DNA of 64,000 bases from Scleromitrula shiraiana (GCA_028455995.1 JABELC010000003.1:1178001-1242000); one strand, 5' to 3'. Shown: positions 1 to 11,852, counted from the stretch's first letter. Program-made: numbers and translations. The notes: a model not told the origin generated them from the letters alone.

Positions 1-1385
1 GGGTCGACACCTTGTAACTCTTGACAGATCTTATCGGCATGTTCTGGGTGTTGAGCAAGTGCATAAAGGAGGAATATCAGAGTAGGAGCGGTCGTGTCAC
101 TGCATCATGTTTAGATCAAAAATAGATTAATCTTTGATAATTAAAGGGTTATCTCTAACCTTCCAGCAACAACAACTGTTGCCGTATCACCCTTGAGCCA
201 ATTTTCCATAAATGGGCCCTTGTCTTTCTCTGCTTCTTCGAGAAAGTAGGAGGAGATATCCTTTTCTCGTGGTGTTGTCTCAAACGCAGTTAGTTTTGAT
301 TCTAAGTTTGTTCAATACTAGGAACATACCAGCATTCTTTCATCCATTCGTGTCTTGCAAAAAGCAAGCATAGCAAACCAGTCGGAGATCTTCCAGAACC
401 AAAAAAAGAATGCAAACCCAATTTTGATCAGCCAAATTGTAGGTGCAAAGGGCCCAAGTATGGAGAGGGCACGACGAAACAAAAGTATGGCGAAATGCCA
501 ATCTTGACGCGCCATCATACTAAAATCCCGGTTGAACGCAAACTCTCCCATAGAGTCAAATGTAAACCAGTACATAAGTTCATTGACTGCGATAGGGCTC
601 CCGGTGGATGCAGCTGTGGAGATGATTTTGATGAGAACATCAATTTGTCGGTTAATCCGAGGACGGTAATGAGTAATAGCTGAATGATACGTAACCCATG
701 GTGAGCTCTCAAGTATAAGAACTGTTGATAGACAAAGACCGAATTCTTAACTTACCATTTGTACTTAATGCTCGACTCCACACATTACGTCTGGCATCAT
801 GAACACCTTTGTCACGAGTAAAAACAAGTGAGAAATCCGGTAGCAAGAGATCATAGAAGTCAGACTTTTTACACTTGGTTCCATATCCTTCTAAGACGTG
901 GAATGATTCAGGATGAAATGAGACGATCTCACTCGGTCCTATGGTTAATGAAATGAGTAAGGATATTTTTCACGGGCGTGTTATAACATACCAATCCTCA
1001 CAAATGGGCTATCATAATCTCGTTCAAGCTTTTCCATGACTTCATGGTTGCGAGAATCTCTACATTTCCAAACGTGCCACAACTTACTCACCGCCGCTAA
1101 TCTGGGCCCATCAAAAGAAGCAAGTCTATGGTAAGGAGAAAGTCTATACGCCGCAATACTAGTAAATAAGCCAGTGGTGTAGCTAATAATAATGACAAAA
1201 GTATACCGGTATGCGTCATGACTATATTCAAGGTTGTGGTAATCAATAAAAAACATGAAAAGAGCAAGAAGCAGGTGAAGTGCAAGAATGGCTGGTGCTT
1301 CCATGTGCCATTCTCCATGTATTAGAATGACACGATGGACAGTGATACCTAAACCGAGGGCGGATAAAATATAAGTGCCGGTCAT
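1..1385 (-). CDS. Cytochrome P450 monooxygenase, C-terminal part beyond the window
   Basis: Membrane-anchored fungal P450; such enzymes oxidise small lipophilic substrates at the ER with electrons from P450 reductase. The first exon (992-1385) encodes several hydrophobic segments and then the proline-rich hinge region before 'AAVSKLWHVWK'. Further exons lie at about 757-938 (ending in the conserved 'RRNVWSRALST'), about 330-710, 160-278 and 1-99. Joining the last two gives the I-helix oxygen-binding motif AGSDTT followed by 'QHPEHADKICQEL'. The intron before 278 has a good branch site (CTAAC). The haem-binding cysteine loop and ExxR motif lie outside the window, so the gene is partial here and integrity cannot be judged. 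The junction between exons 2 and 3 is not resolved exactly. The sequence resembles the pisatin-demethylase/Tri11-like group, but the substrate is unknown. It lies head-to-tail downstream of two other oxidoreductase genes. Confidence 0.88.
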
Positions 1386-1724
1386 GGTGTCAATTTAGAC
1401 TACTGTTTGCTGTTTGGTAATTCGTGGTGATTGCAACAAAAATTGAACTTCAAGTTGCCATTCACCACGAACAGCCAGTACGCAGTATAAGGAGACCTAA
1501 ATGGAATTGTGGGTTGCTGGCATGATATCAAATGACCACGGCACTCGTACCTGTAATATATTGCGATTGGTCCTTCGGCATTCCGATTATTAAAAAATAT
1601 GTTACACATAAGTAACTCCAGATATCCACGACACATGTTGTACGATACTAGCAGGCGAATGGCCACAAGTAAAAAGCTCAAATCATACTACATTAAGACC
1701 CTATAGATCTAACACGCATGTTCA
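1386..1724. other. Intergenic, no gene seen
   Basis: About 340 bp between the P450 start and the end of the LLM monooxygenase gene. It must hold the P450 promoter. No motif beyond ordinary AT-rich sequence was recognised; small reading frames here show no family resemblance. Confidence 0.5.
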
Positions 1725-3178
1725 TTACTGCTTTGCTCGATAAACTTCCCCAGTTCTTCGGATCTCATCCTCGGCATTCTTACCCCTCCCCTCTTTCTCT
1801 AGCTTCCTTACTAGTGGCAATACCTTCTCGCCGAAATTTTCAATATCCTCCTCATAGTGCAAGAATGCCAATAGTACAATATCAATACCCAAACTTTTCA
1901 ACAACAAGATCCTGTCCGCAACTTGCTCGACCGTGCCGATCAATTTGGTTTTGAAACCATCGTTGTACTGCACAAGATCTTCGAATTTGCTGTCAGCCCA
2001 CATACCTTTCTTGTTACTTGTAGATGAACCAGCTTGCTTTACTGCATCGCCAAATGCAGCAACAGCATCTTTGTCGGCTTTGCCTTGGATTTCTGACAAA
2101 AGTTGGATAGCCTCTTCTTCGGTCTCCTTAACAATAGCGAAGCCGTTGACAGCGAAGTGAATTTTATCTTCACGGCCGAGAATGCGTGCACGCTCCTTGA
2201 CGTCTGCTATCTGTTCTTCAAATCCCTCTAGAGTATTACCATTCATGAAGTAGTAGTCTGAGACTTGGGCACCGTTTTCGCGTGCATCAATTGAATTACC
2301 GCCTTGGAAAATCAATGGATGTGGCCGACTAGGAAGATTCAGAGGTTTGGGTGATAAAGTATAGTCGTGAAACTGGTAAAAGTCACCTCTGTATGAGAAT
2401 TTGGGCGATGTCCAAATTCCTTTCAGACACTCGATAAATTCTTTACTCCTTCTATAACGCTCTGAATGCTCAAGCCAATATTGTCCGATACTGGTGAACT
2501 CTGCTTTAAACCACCCAGAGACGACATTTACAGATATTCTTCCATTTGTGTATTGGTCAATGCTTGCGATTTGTTTCGCTGCGACAGCAGGGTTCCATGG
2601 CCCAGGTAATAACGCTGCGATGACATTAAGCTTTTTGGTGTTGTGAAGAAGGGCTTGTGAGAAGGAGACGGATTCATGTTGATTCTCCTGGAAAAGATTT
2701 ATGATTAGCGCCTAGAAAGCAATACAAAATATGCAGAAAAAACTTACAGCTCCATATCCGGCCATGAAGCGAATTTGGGTTAAAGCAAATTCAAAGCCAA
2801 CTGCTTCAGCCTTTTTTGCATATCTGACATTGGATTCAAAATCCCAACTATATAATCTCTCAATGTTCGTTAATTTAGGGTACAACAAAATACTGACTTT
2901 GTTTTCTGTGGAATTTTGGAGATTACCAGCCCTCCCGAAACATTGGGGACCCAATATGCGAACTTGACGCGGTCCGGCGCATCATTGATATCCGGAGCTG
3001 AAGTAAAGTTTGTGCTATGTCCATTGACTCCATTCACCCCAATCGTATGCGTGTTCTCTATAGCGAATCCATTCTTGCTGTAATCATTAACATGTCCATT
3101 GGTATGTTCATTGGGCTGTTCCTGCGAATGATGGATGATGATGGGACTTTCGCTCCTGATAATGATTGTAGTAGGCAT
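1725..3178 (-). CDS. LLM-class flavin-dependent monooxygenase, dimethyl-sulfone monooxygenase (SfnG)-like
   Basis: Predicted FMN-dependent luciferase-like (LLM) monooxygenase, about 447 aa. Three exons were phase-checked: 2898-3178, 2748-2847 and 1725-2687. After a low-complexity N-terminus of about 70 residues comes 'KFAYWVPNVSGGLVISKI', then 'FEFALTQIRFMAGYGA', 'VIAALLPGPWNPAVAAKQIA', 'GRISVNVVSGWFK' and 'HPLIFQGGNS', ending with the conserved 'GDAVKQAG' and 'FEDLVQYNDGF'. This order matches bacterial SfnG-type enzymes, which split dimethyl sulfone to methanesulfinate using reduced FMN supplied by a partner reductase. Activity in this fungus is inferred only; a related alkanesulfonate- or nitrilotriacetate-type role is possible. 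The N-terminal extension has no clear targeting signal. The neighbouring P450 and MDR oxidoreductase lie in the same orientation and may act with it. Confidence 0.87.
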
Positions 3179-3872
3179 GCTTTAGAAGAATAAAATGGTA
3201 CAATTATTTGGCGTGCAAGCTGGTAGAAATGAACGAGTTTGAACAATGAACAACATTTTCATACCTAGGTAGTTGTGCCGATACTTATCGACTTCGATCG
3301 ATACGGATACTTAATTCCACTAGGAGAAGGTTTAAAATTACGAGCAAGATACTAGAGATGGTAGTTTAAGTGTTTTTGCTCTACGTAGAATGAAGCGATG
3401 GGAGGGATTTGACACAAGTACCGCATAATATAAATATAGGCCATGAGGTACAGTTCCATAGCTGATATGGTGCAATATCAACCCCACCTTGTACAATTAC
3501 AAGACGACCAATTGTACCCCAACTATAGATGATCGACATGATGAAATAATCGATCAATTCTATCTATGAATATATGAAATAACAAGCCCATTCTCAAATC
3601 TATTCATCTAGAAATATTTGTATAGAATTCCGGCATTTGGTTGGAAGTTGTTGTGATTGTTACCGGCAAAAATTTTAGTGGATAGTATAGTAATAATAAA
3701 TGGGTTTGGAGACATCAAACTCTACCAGCATGTTGCTTATATAAGCTCCATGCTTCTCTCACCAGTTTATCACCGCCTTGTCCCAAATTGTTTTGATATA
3801 ATGATGTATCGAGTTATATCTTCCTGCTTCACCAATTCCGATACAGCATGAAAATTAACAATTCTAATAGTT
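3179..3872. other. Intergenic, promoter of the LLM monooxygenase
   Basis: About 690 bp holding the LLM-gene promoter and the 3' end of the MDR gene. A CCTAGGTA palindrome (about 3264) and a TATCGACTTCGATCGATA-like stretch (about 3287-3303) lie just upstream of the LLM start. They could be regulatory, but nothing here proves it. Confidence 0.35.
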
Positions 3873-5338
3873 CTAAATTGGTACCACTATTCTTGGTCCA
3901 TTGACGGATCCATTTCTTAATCTATCAAGTGCTGCATTGATGCCCTGTAATCCACCTTCAGCGACTTCAATCTCAGGTGTCCTAAAACCAGTAGATAATA
4001 AAGATTCTAGCCACAACATCATTTCATTCCCGATATTTGGTGCCTCGTGGAACACCTTTATAGGCACGGAGTGATACAATACTCCAGGAGTTGGTACTTT
4101 GGGAAGTCCGGTTAGTCCAACAAGATGTGCTCTTTTGGTTGAGTGATCTTCAGATTGCATTGTCTGTGCAAGCAAGGCTGCACTCTCTTTTCCTCTGCAG
4201 TCAAATCCAAATCTCAGAGTTCCCTGTGTTATGCCTTTGACAATGGAGATTGCTCTTTCGGTATCCAATCGATCTACCAACAAATCTGCGCCGTGCTTCA
4301 ACATCCGCCCACCACTTCTAGCAACATCAACAATAGCAATGACCTTTAGCCCAGCCAGTTTAGCAAGCTGTACTGCGCAGCATCCGGTGGCAGATGATGC
4401 TACTGTGGTCAGCAAGCTCTTTGGTTTGTTCTTGAAAGATCATCTTACCTCCCCAAATGGCAATCCAATCACCGACTCTCGGTCTCTCATCTTCATTTAT
4501 ACCATCAAAGCATTCGTTTCTGATATCCTCTGGTAAAGAATGCCGAGACAGTGAACGAACGATATGAAGAAGGTCAGGGCCACGGATATCACTACTAGAA
4601 CAGCTGAAATCCAGTCCTAAGCATATACCTAACCCTATGGCTGCTGCGACGAAAGCAACACCAAGCGGGGCCGCATCCTTGGAATCCAAATTTTCCGGGA
4701 TTTTACACGCATTGAAGGATGATACAATGGCATATTGTTGATATGCTGATGTTCGTGAATCTCTGTAGTTGGTAGAGATTCCAAGAATCTATATTTATCA
4801 GCTCAATCACTTAAACTGATTGCGAATTTTTACCTTGTCTCCAGATTTAAACCTAGAACTTGCGCCAGGTGGTTTGACAATCTTTCCCGCGAAATCTCGA
4901 CCACTTATGCAGGGTAAATTAGGAAGTCCGAATCCGAAATCACTTGAAAGAACAGTTAGCAGAGTAGTATGAATGTACAAAGCATAGTGCTTACGGAGCT
5001 TTCCAATCAATTGGATTGAGGCCCACCACTTCAACTGCTACCAACATTTCTTGCTCATCTTTTGGTTGTGGTATAGGATGTCCTTCAACATGTAGATATC
5101 GTTGTTTTGGTCCATGTAAGAGGAGAACTTCTTGATGTAATGAATCGAAATAGGACGACCCATTACTTGAAGTACTTCTGATATTATGTTTTGTTGCCTT
5201 GCGATTTAAACAGATATCTTCTGGCTCTGTTTCTGGCTCGGGCCAACTATGAAAGACTTTTTGGGTTTCTGGTGTCTTGGGTGGTGTTATTGATTGGGTG
5301 ATCGATTGAGATATGTATGCTTGGCTTGATGAATACAT
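3873..5338 (-). CDS. Medium-chain dehydrogenase/reductase (quinone oxidoreductase or trans-enoyl-reductase-like)
   Basis: Predicted NADPH-dependent MDR protein of about 440 aa. Four exons were phase-checked: 4995-5338, 4834-4942, 4449-4788 and 3873-4402. An N-terminal tail of about 75 residues without similarity precedes the GroES-like fold ('VAVEVVGLNPIDWKAPDFGFG', 'CISGRDFAGKIVK', 'GDKV'). The Rossmann part shows 'VASSATGCCAVQLAKLAGL' and 'GADLLVDR', and the C-terminus reads 'AEGGLQGINAALDRLRNG'. 'NPIDWK' and the lack of zinc ligands place it with zinc-independent fungal MDRs, which include LovC-type trans-acting enoyl reductases of polyketide pathways and ToxD-like proteins. No polyketide synthase is visible in the window. 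The start at 5338 is the first ATG in the open frame. A longer linker than usual (about residues 195-240) precedes the nucleotide-binding motif. Confidence 0.88.
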
Positions 5339-6065
5339 GCTTCCCTCGTGTTGGGATACTTTCAACGTTGCATCTATTCTATATCACTTTGGCCAAACAG
5401 TACATATATATCGGGAATTCGTACTTCCATATCTTCGAATTCCACTATGTCGATCTTGCGACAATTAAAGTCATATTTGCGTCACAACCAGGATCGATCT
5501 TTAGGATTTACTTATGGGGATGATATTCATGCAGGAATTTAAATCGTTATAACTGGTTATCTTAATGTTTTGATAAGATCATTCAATATGTACAACTAAT
5601 TGCGTGATACGACCGAGCGGCAAGCTATTCACGTGCTATTCTAGAACATCACATATTTGTCGAAGATTTCGGGAACTTTTCATTTTCTTTAACACAAGAC
5701 ATGAACCTGACATTCATCGTACTTATATTTACGATATCAAATGTTCATAATTGATTGAATCAGTAGATCCTCAAACTTTCTATCAAACTCAACTTTCTCT
5801 GTCTTCCAGCACGCAACTGCACCCCCCTACTATGTTGATTGGAAAACGGAAAATGGAAAACGGAAAACGGAAAAAGTGTAGGTAAGAAAATCCAGGAAAT
5901 CGGATTACGCCAGTTTACAGCATTACCCTAAGAATTTCGATTCTTGGATGTTTATCCAGTGTACTGCTGCAAAGTACAATTGTAAACGAAATCCTACAAC
6001 GCTTTTCCTATTGATCAAGAAAAACAATTATATCGTTTAAACAGTATCGTTCTCAGATCATCAGC
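5339..6065. other. Intergenic with a GGAAAAC short repeat
   Basis: Promoter side of the MDR gene. About 5843-5876 holds four to five imperfect copies of a GGAAAAC/GGAAAAT heptamer. No coding region was recognised. Confidence 0.45.
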
Positions 6066-6290
6066 GGTGTACTCGTCCATAGACTACCAGATCACACGAA
6101 TTGGAATTTTCGCATATCTTACTTGTGTAACTGGGCCCTACCACCTCAAACATCATCTCTTCGTCAACCGTCATTGTTCCGGGTAGCCGACCACGCATCA
6201 CCACTGCAAACGGGCAGCCAGGAAGAATATAATACTCCTGTTTTCTTCAATCTAATCCTCCTGCTCGAAATGTAGTTCTGGCTTCCTGCC
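6066..6290 (-). pseudogene. Possible HET-type protein C-terminal remnant
   Basis: Read on the minus strand, about 6100-6290 gives a protein-like stretch 'YYILPGCPFAVVMRG' followed by 'MMFEVVGPSYT', with a TGA stop upstream in the same frame. The pattern of a hydrophobic beta segment, 'xVVxR', then 'FEVVGxxY' resembles the C-terminal end of many fungal heterokaryon-incompatibility (HET-domain) proteins, which typically end with 'PFVLRP...VGECYVHG'. No HET domain is visible upstream. This is a weak call: it could be a degraded fragment or chance. Confidence 0.25.
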
Positions 6291-6504
6291 GCAGCCCTCG
6301 CTGTATCCAATATATTTGACGAGCATGACTGGACCTATTCAACAAGTGTTTTTCCTGCGCTAATACCACTCAAATCATGGACAATAAAGTGACACCATGC
6401 ACTCGACCTGCATCCAAAGTTTACAGTTCTTGTTTCTTGGTTCAGGTAAATTTGACAGTGCAAAGCTTTCTTTCAGGCTCTCCCTAATTTTGTGATATCT
6501 AGTA

Positions 6505-7470
6505 TTCTAGCAAAGAATGCCAGAAGGCCCATTGGAACTCACATAAACTAGACTACAAATCCCCTCTTATGAGATAGAATTGGAGATCTTGATGGGAATC
6601 TGAAAACCGTGAACCTGCCTCCATTGATAGTAACGATGATGGATTTTGTATGTCCCAAAAGAAATATGGGAAACGAAAATACCTTTGGGGTAATGTCCCT
6701 GCTGTAAACGTCCTCAACATATCCAAGAATGAGGGGCAAGTCACACCAGAAGATCTACATCTTCTCTTCGCAGGCAAATTATTCCTGAATCTATCACTTG
6801 ACTCTCAACTAACTTTTTGGAGAACGTCTGGAGATACCAGAAATCTTGTCAAGTCCCTCATAGATATTCCTGCAGCATACAACAGAAAGTGCGAAGTTGT
6901 GATCAATGACAAGGATTTTGATGTTGTAACTCGAAACATCATTATGCTTCTAACAGCTTTATTATTTGACCCCATTAAAGCAGCTAATATCATCTTACAC
7001 ATATGGTACTCAGATTTTATTACCGAGACAATTTCTCAAAATCTTAAAGGCGTTCTCCTTGCTCTCTTCGAATATGTCTTTTTTAAAATTCAAGACCAGT
7101 TACCAAAATCTTTACAATCGAAGACCTGGATATTTGGCACTCGCTCTTTGGATTTGTTATTGCCGAAAGAGTCTTGGAATCAACTTCCTTCATATTTAAA
7201 AGTGGTAGATGGCTTAACAGCAAGCTGTGCTCGGAAGGTAATGATGAATGTTACGCTGGCGCCCTCAAGAAAGGACTATGTGGGTCGAGCATTCTTCAAT
7301 CGAACACCTGGATCTCGTGTTTCTGCTTCTATCTTGAATAATTTCACTTTCAAGCAACTTGAAAGCATAAATATACTGGTAACTGGGATTGCAGTAGTTT
7401 AGTCATTCGGCAACAGTGAATTGAAAGATGAGGGATTCTTTTAGAATGGGCGATTTTGCCGAAAAGCGAG
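6505..7470 (+). pseudogene. Decayed MYND zinc finger + DUF4470 protein
   Basis: An intact stretch at 6650-7402 encodes 'KKYLWGNVPAVNVLNISKNEG', 'CEVVINDKDFDVVTRNIIMLL' and 'AANIILHIWYSDF', a good match to the fungal DUF4470 domain of unknown function. The same frame extends upstream. 6518-6553 reads 'CQKAHWNSHKLD', the end of a MYND finger in which an expected Cys is replaced. The frame then continues to 'WESENREPASI', but it is interrupted by TAG at 6575-6577 and TGA at 6590-6592. Downstream, TAG at 7400-7402 precedes 'SFGNS', a conserved piece of the family, and another TAG follows at 7442-7444. Four stops in one conserved frame mean the full-length protein is lost, although a truncated DUF4470-only product from 6650 is conceivable. 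MYND fingers are protein-protein interaction modules; no function is assigned here. Confidence 0.72.
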
Positions 7471-7546
7471 GATGAGAACCCCTTCAAATACAACAACTTC
7501 AAATTCCCATAGATTTTTTGTTCTTGGCCAAATTATTCAGACAAAA

Positions 7547-10097
7547 ATGACAACTTGCAGATTTTTTGCTTCTGAGAATGGCTGTAAGAGAAGAAATTGC
7601 CCCTTCCCTCATTATGCAGAAGTTGACATCACGCCGGTCCTGGTTCCCGAAGAAAGAAGAACAAATACGGTTTCGGCGAATACACGGGCTTGCAAATTCT
7701 TTGCTCAAGGCAATTGTCGAAATGGAGATAATTGTTCCTTCAATCACGAAATTGAAGCTGTTCAGGCTCCAAGTGCCTCTGTTCCTCCGCTTCCTGCAAA
7801 ACTCTGCAAGTTCTTCTTGCAAGGTCGCTGTCAATATGGAAGTTCTTGCAGATTCTCACATCAGTCTGAGACTTCACGTACTGTAGTCACACGAGAATCG
7901 AATACGGACAACGTACGTATTTATTCTTTCATTGGTTCCTTCTTCCTACATTCCCACCTTTTCGCCTGTTTTTTTCTATTATTTCGTAAATCTGACTCCG
8001 AAACCATAACTAACAATCCTGTAGGATGAATTGATGGTCAAAACTTTTACAAGAGAACTATTTGGAACTACGGCCAAGTTTGGAGATGGCGGACGGGTCA
8101 TTAAGTTATCTCTTCCTACCGACTTCTCTTCTGTCAGATTAGATGGCCTACCACCAAACTGTGAAATCGATTTCATATTGGGATTGCTAGCGGAGCTGGG
8201 ATTTGAAGTTGAGCCAGAATGTGTAAGAATTGCGTATCAGCCGGTTTTAGTTGGTCTGTTCTCCTCGGCGGATATCAAAGTTGAAGATCCGTTGTTTGCG
8301 GCATTGTTTTGCCAAAAACTTGAATCGAGAGAAGGAAAACTCATTTTAGAGTTGAACTCGAATCCTCTCCTGTCGGCAACGCAAATTCAGTCGACTTCTC
8401 GGTCTGATGTTTTACATGGAGTCGAATGCCAGAAGGTTATCGTTTCATGGTTCAAACCCACTTCTTCAGCATTGCTGGAATTTGGCGATGGTAAGGATGC
8501 TTCAAAGGATTGCAGAAGTTTTAAGCAGCGGAGTTTTGAAATTCAAGGGCGAACAATCAGCGGAAGTAGTGGTCATCGAGCAGGAGACAACATATCAATT
8601 TTGCATCATCTACCTGAAGCTACTTCGGTGGAAGACATAGCTCGTGCCATAGGAGATTACACACCGATTAGGATTGAACTCCGACATTGCAGTTATATTG
8701 CCAGTGCCAAGGATGTCGGTTCTACTGTTAAGTCTTTGTTGTCCAGCATTGGTCCTCTCGAATACTGGGATGATCGACATTATGCGAATCCAAATTCGAA
8801 GCGAACCAAAGTCAAAGCTCGATACCAGTATGAAGCTGACGCGCGAGAAGCCGTTGGAAAATTTAATGAATTACCATTGGACATTCTCAATCATGGGCAA
8901 TTATTCGTACAGCTAGTAAAGTCTGCGAAATTTAAGATCGCAACCAGTCTTTTCGATATGGTACGGCCTCAAATTGACGCTAAGATGCGAGGATGGAATA
9001 GGAAGGAAGTACACCTCAATGTTTATCGTAACACAGATGTAGCGGAGCGATTTACCGTCCTTAAGATTGAAGGAAAAACAGGAGAAAACTTGGCATTTGT
9101 TAAGAATGATTTGGAGAAGCTCTTGGATGGCCACGTGGCTCGAGACGGAGATCTAATTTTATGGAGTGATACTCTCCAAACCCGCAATGGAAACCACAAA
9201 CTAAAGAAAATCGAGGAACTCAGGGTGATAGTCGTGTGCGATAGGATGAAATCACGAGTTCGCATCTATGGATCTCATGAGAGAGTTGAAGAAGCTCAGA
9301 TCCTCATCTCAGAACTGGTAAAATCTGAACTCCGTGTTCATCCTTCCACAGATCTCATTGAAAGTCATCTTACGACATTGGCAATTGGAAACCACGACGA
9401 TGGGACCGAGCTGAATGAAGATTGTGCCGTCTGTTTAACTGGCGTTGAAAATGGCATACAAACCAGCTGTAGCCATCTCTACCACCTCGATTGTTTTGAT
9501 GAAATGTGTTCGAATGCTGCACTCAGTGACAAAGAGCTTTGTATCTGCTGCCCAGCCGAAGGTTGTGAGAAGGCTCTTTCTTTGCTTGAGCTTCAAGAAC
9601 ACTTGTCTTCTGGCAGTTTTGAAAACGTCCTCGAAGCTTCGTTAAAATCATACATTCGCCATCACCCGGAGCATTTTCATACTTGTCCAACTGCGAATTG
9701 TCAACAAGTCTGCCGCATGAACAGCACCTTAAAAGTACGTACATGCTCCAAGTGTGGAATGGAAATTTGCATGGCGTGTCATGCTTCTCATTCTGGAATG
9801 ACTTGTGGACAGTTCAAATATGAAGCATCTGCCGAGGCATTCGAAGCATACAAATTGGAGAACGGCATGAAGGATTGTCCCAGATGCAACTCTACTATCG
9901 AAAAAAACGGCGGATGTAATCATATAAAATGTACAGGCTGTGGTGCGGATATTTGTTGGGTATGTTTAGAGGTATTCAACGTGAGTAGGGCATGCTATGA
10001 TCATATGAATGCAGTTCATGGTGATATAGGATTGGCTATACCTGCAGATTTAAATGCGCTTGCCGATTGGGGGGATGATCCTTTTGGCCAAAGGTAG
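7547..10097 (+). CDS. CCCH zinc finger and RBR-type E3 ubiquitin ligase
   Basis: About 812 aa from two phase-checked exons (7547-7912 and 8025-10097; intron 112 bp). Three CCCH fingers lie at residues about 4-22, 49-67 and 87-105 (C-x7/8-C-x4/5-C-x3-H), a fold that usually binds RNA. A middle region of about 450 residues has no motif I can name. A RING1 begins near Cys589 ('CAVCLTG...CSHLYHLDC'), followed by an IBR ('TCPTANCQQVC', 'CSKCGMEICMACH') and RING2 ('DCPRCNSTIEKNGGCNHI'). By family knowledge the Cys of 'GGCNH' (about residue 753) is the catalytic thioester Cys of RBR ligases, and it is present. The RBR order and the 'CWVC' end are like ARIH and DEAH12-type proteins, but no helicase domain precedes it here. 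An RNA-linked ubiquitin ligase is inferred. The start at 7547 was chosen because the first finger begins three residues later. Confidence 0.9.
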
Positions 10098-10823
10098 AGA
10101 GCGGTTTATGGTATCAAATGCACTGAATACTAGTCTGGTTCTGATAAATGCAGGAAAAACATGTAAAAAAGTAGTGAAAAGTGTTTCTATCCACTGGTTT
10201 ATTGTCACCACACCTTAATACATCAGAGTTGTGTACGTTATTTGCTGAGAACTTTTGTTCAACACAAAATTCCTAGATAAACGTGCGCGTAGAAGCTTAG
10301 ATATAGATATATGAAAAGTCATGATGATCAGAGAAATGGCCTTAGAACCTGAGAGCTAAACCTGTGTTTATGAACATTCAGTGAAGTATTGTGATCGAGA
10401 AAGATTTATGCAAGGTTCAAATTTATACCCATGAACATCGCAACTATAAAATAAACTTAAAGAATCCATGCTCTCACGATCCCTGACTCATTATTGTTAA
10501 CATTCCTAGTACATGTAATTGTTAAGAAAATCGTTGTAAACTTGCTCGTTGGTTCAGGTAGGAATTCATGATATTCTAAATCTCACCTAGAAGAAACTTT
10601 GATGTGATATCTCAGATAGGTTAATGCAAATGCATCTCAGCCAAGTACCAATAGGATCACATCCCATCCATGTGGTAGGTTACACAGCCAAGGAAGTCAT
10701 CCGCAAAGGAGCACACATACTACTTCAAACGAAATACTTCTTCTAAGTTTTCGAAAACTATCAAAAATCTATCTAACAATAATCTCTATTCACTCAGAGT
10801 TGCCAGTTGAGAACTTTTCCATA
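10098..10823. other. Intergenic, no gene seen
   Basis: About 725 bp between two plus-strand genes: 3' region of the RBR ligase and promoter of the next gene. Nothing else was recognised. Confidence 0.5.
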
Positions 10824-11852
10824 ATGCCAGACCAGGAACATAGCCAAGGGTGTGGTAAATTCACTTGTGCGAACGGTAGATCTTTCTCAGTTACGTCTGC
10901 TTACTTCTTTGATATCCCACAAAAACGATATATTGGCGAATTTACAAATTTAGATGGCAAAATCTTTCCTGTTATTGATGCAAGCTTTCACAACTGCCAA
11001 GGACAGCCAGAACTCATGATAGTGGCTGAACAGAGAGAGATTACGTATCATTCTGGGGCAAACGAAGATCATTCCGCTATTCATATCTCTCCGCCTGCTT
11101 TCACCTTCAACAGTAATCTACAGGGTAGTGTGCCATTTGAAAAAGTAACTGATGTTTCGGACATCATACCCGAGTCTACGAGAGAGCCATCATCTCTCAA
11201 GTGGGTCCCTCCAGCAATCTCCATATATCCTCCTATGGCAAAATCATGTCCTGGAATGAGAATCAATGTAAATGTAAGTTGAAATCCAAAGGTTTGCACT
11301 TATCAGTGCATGCTTGAGAACTTTCTGAATGCTGATATAACCTAGTATGCGCAACAGATTGGACGACTCGAACTTGACGAGTTAACTCAAAATTTCATGG
11401 CGACGGAGAGCTCAGAAACAGCAGCCGAGCGAACCGACGGAAACACAAAGGGCAAGAAATCTAAGACTAATATCAGACTGCCTCACCCACCTACGGTCAG
11501 GATATTTGCAGTCCATGACATGCAAACCCAAAAGATGAGAGAATTATTCGACGAGCTACGTCTTCCCGTCACTGTGCGGAAGATATCATCCCACACCTAT
11601 TGGACGTCAAAATCAGTATTTGTTGTATATTCCCACGCTGAAGACAAAATTCCGAAATTCTATTTGGAAGTTTTAAATAGCATTAAGAACTATTTCCACA
11701 ATTCAAAATGGCTAGAAAATAATCCTGAATTAGGCGACTTCGTAATTATTCCAGGCGACTCCACAAGGATAACAGATGCAGTGTCGCATACATACGAGCA
11801 GATGGAAGAGAAGTATGGGAATACCGAAAAACAAACTACTGTCATAGAATAA
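10824..11852 (+). CDS. Protein of unknown function, two exons
   Basis: About 318 aa if exons 10824-11273 and 11346-11852 are joined (GTAAGT donor, CCTAG acceptor, phase-checked). The first in-frame ATG is 10824. I do not recognise a family. The N-terminal half reads as beta-rich ('GKFTCANGRSFSVTSAYFF', 'YIGEFTNLDGKIFPVIDASF') and contains a proline-rich piece ('WVPPAISIYPPMA'). After a charged, low-complexity linker comes a compact C-terminal part with 'VRIFAVHDMQTQKMRELFDEL' and 'YWTSKSVFVVYSHAEDKIPKFYLEVL'. No signal peptide or membrane segment is seen, so a cytoplasmic or nuclear protein is likely. The coherent splice and conserved-looking domains argue that it is a real gene; orthologues would have to be sought by search. 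Confidence 0.6.
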
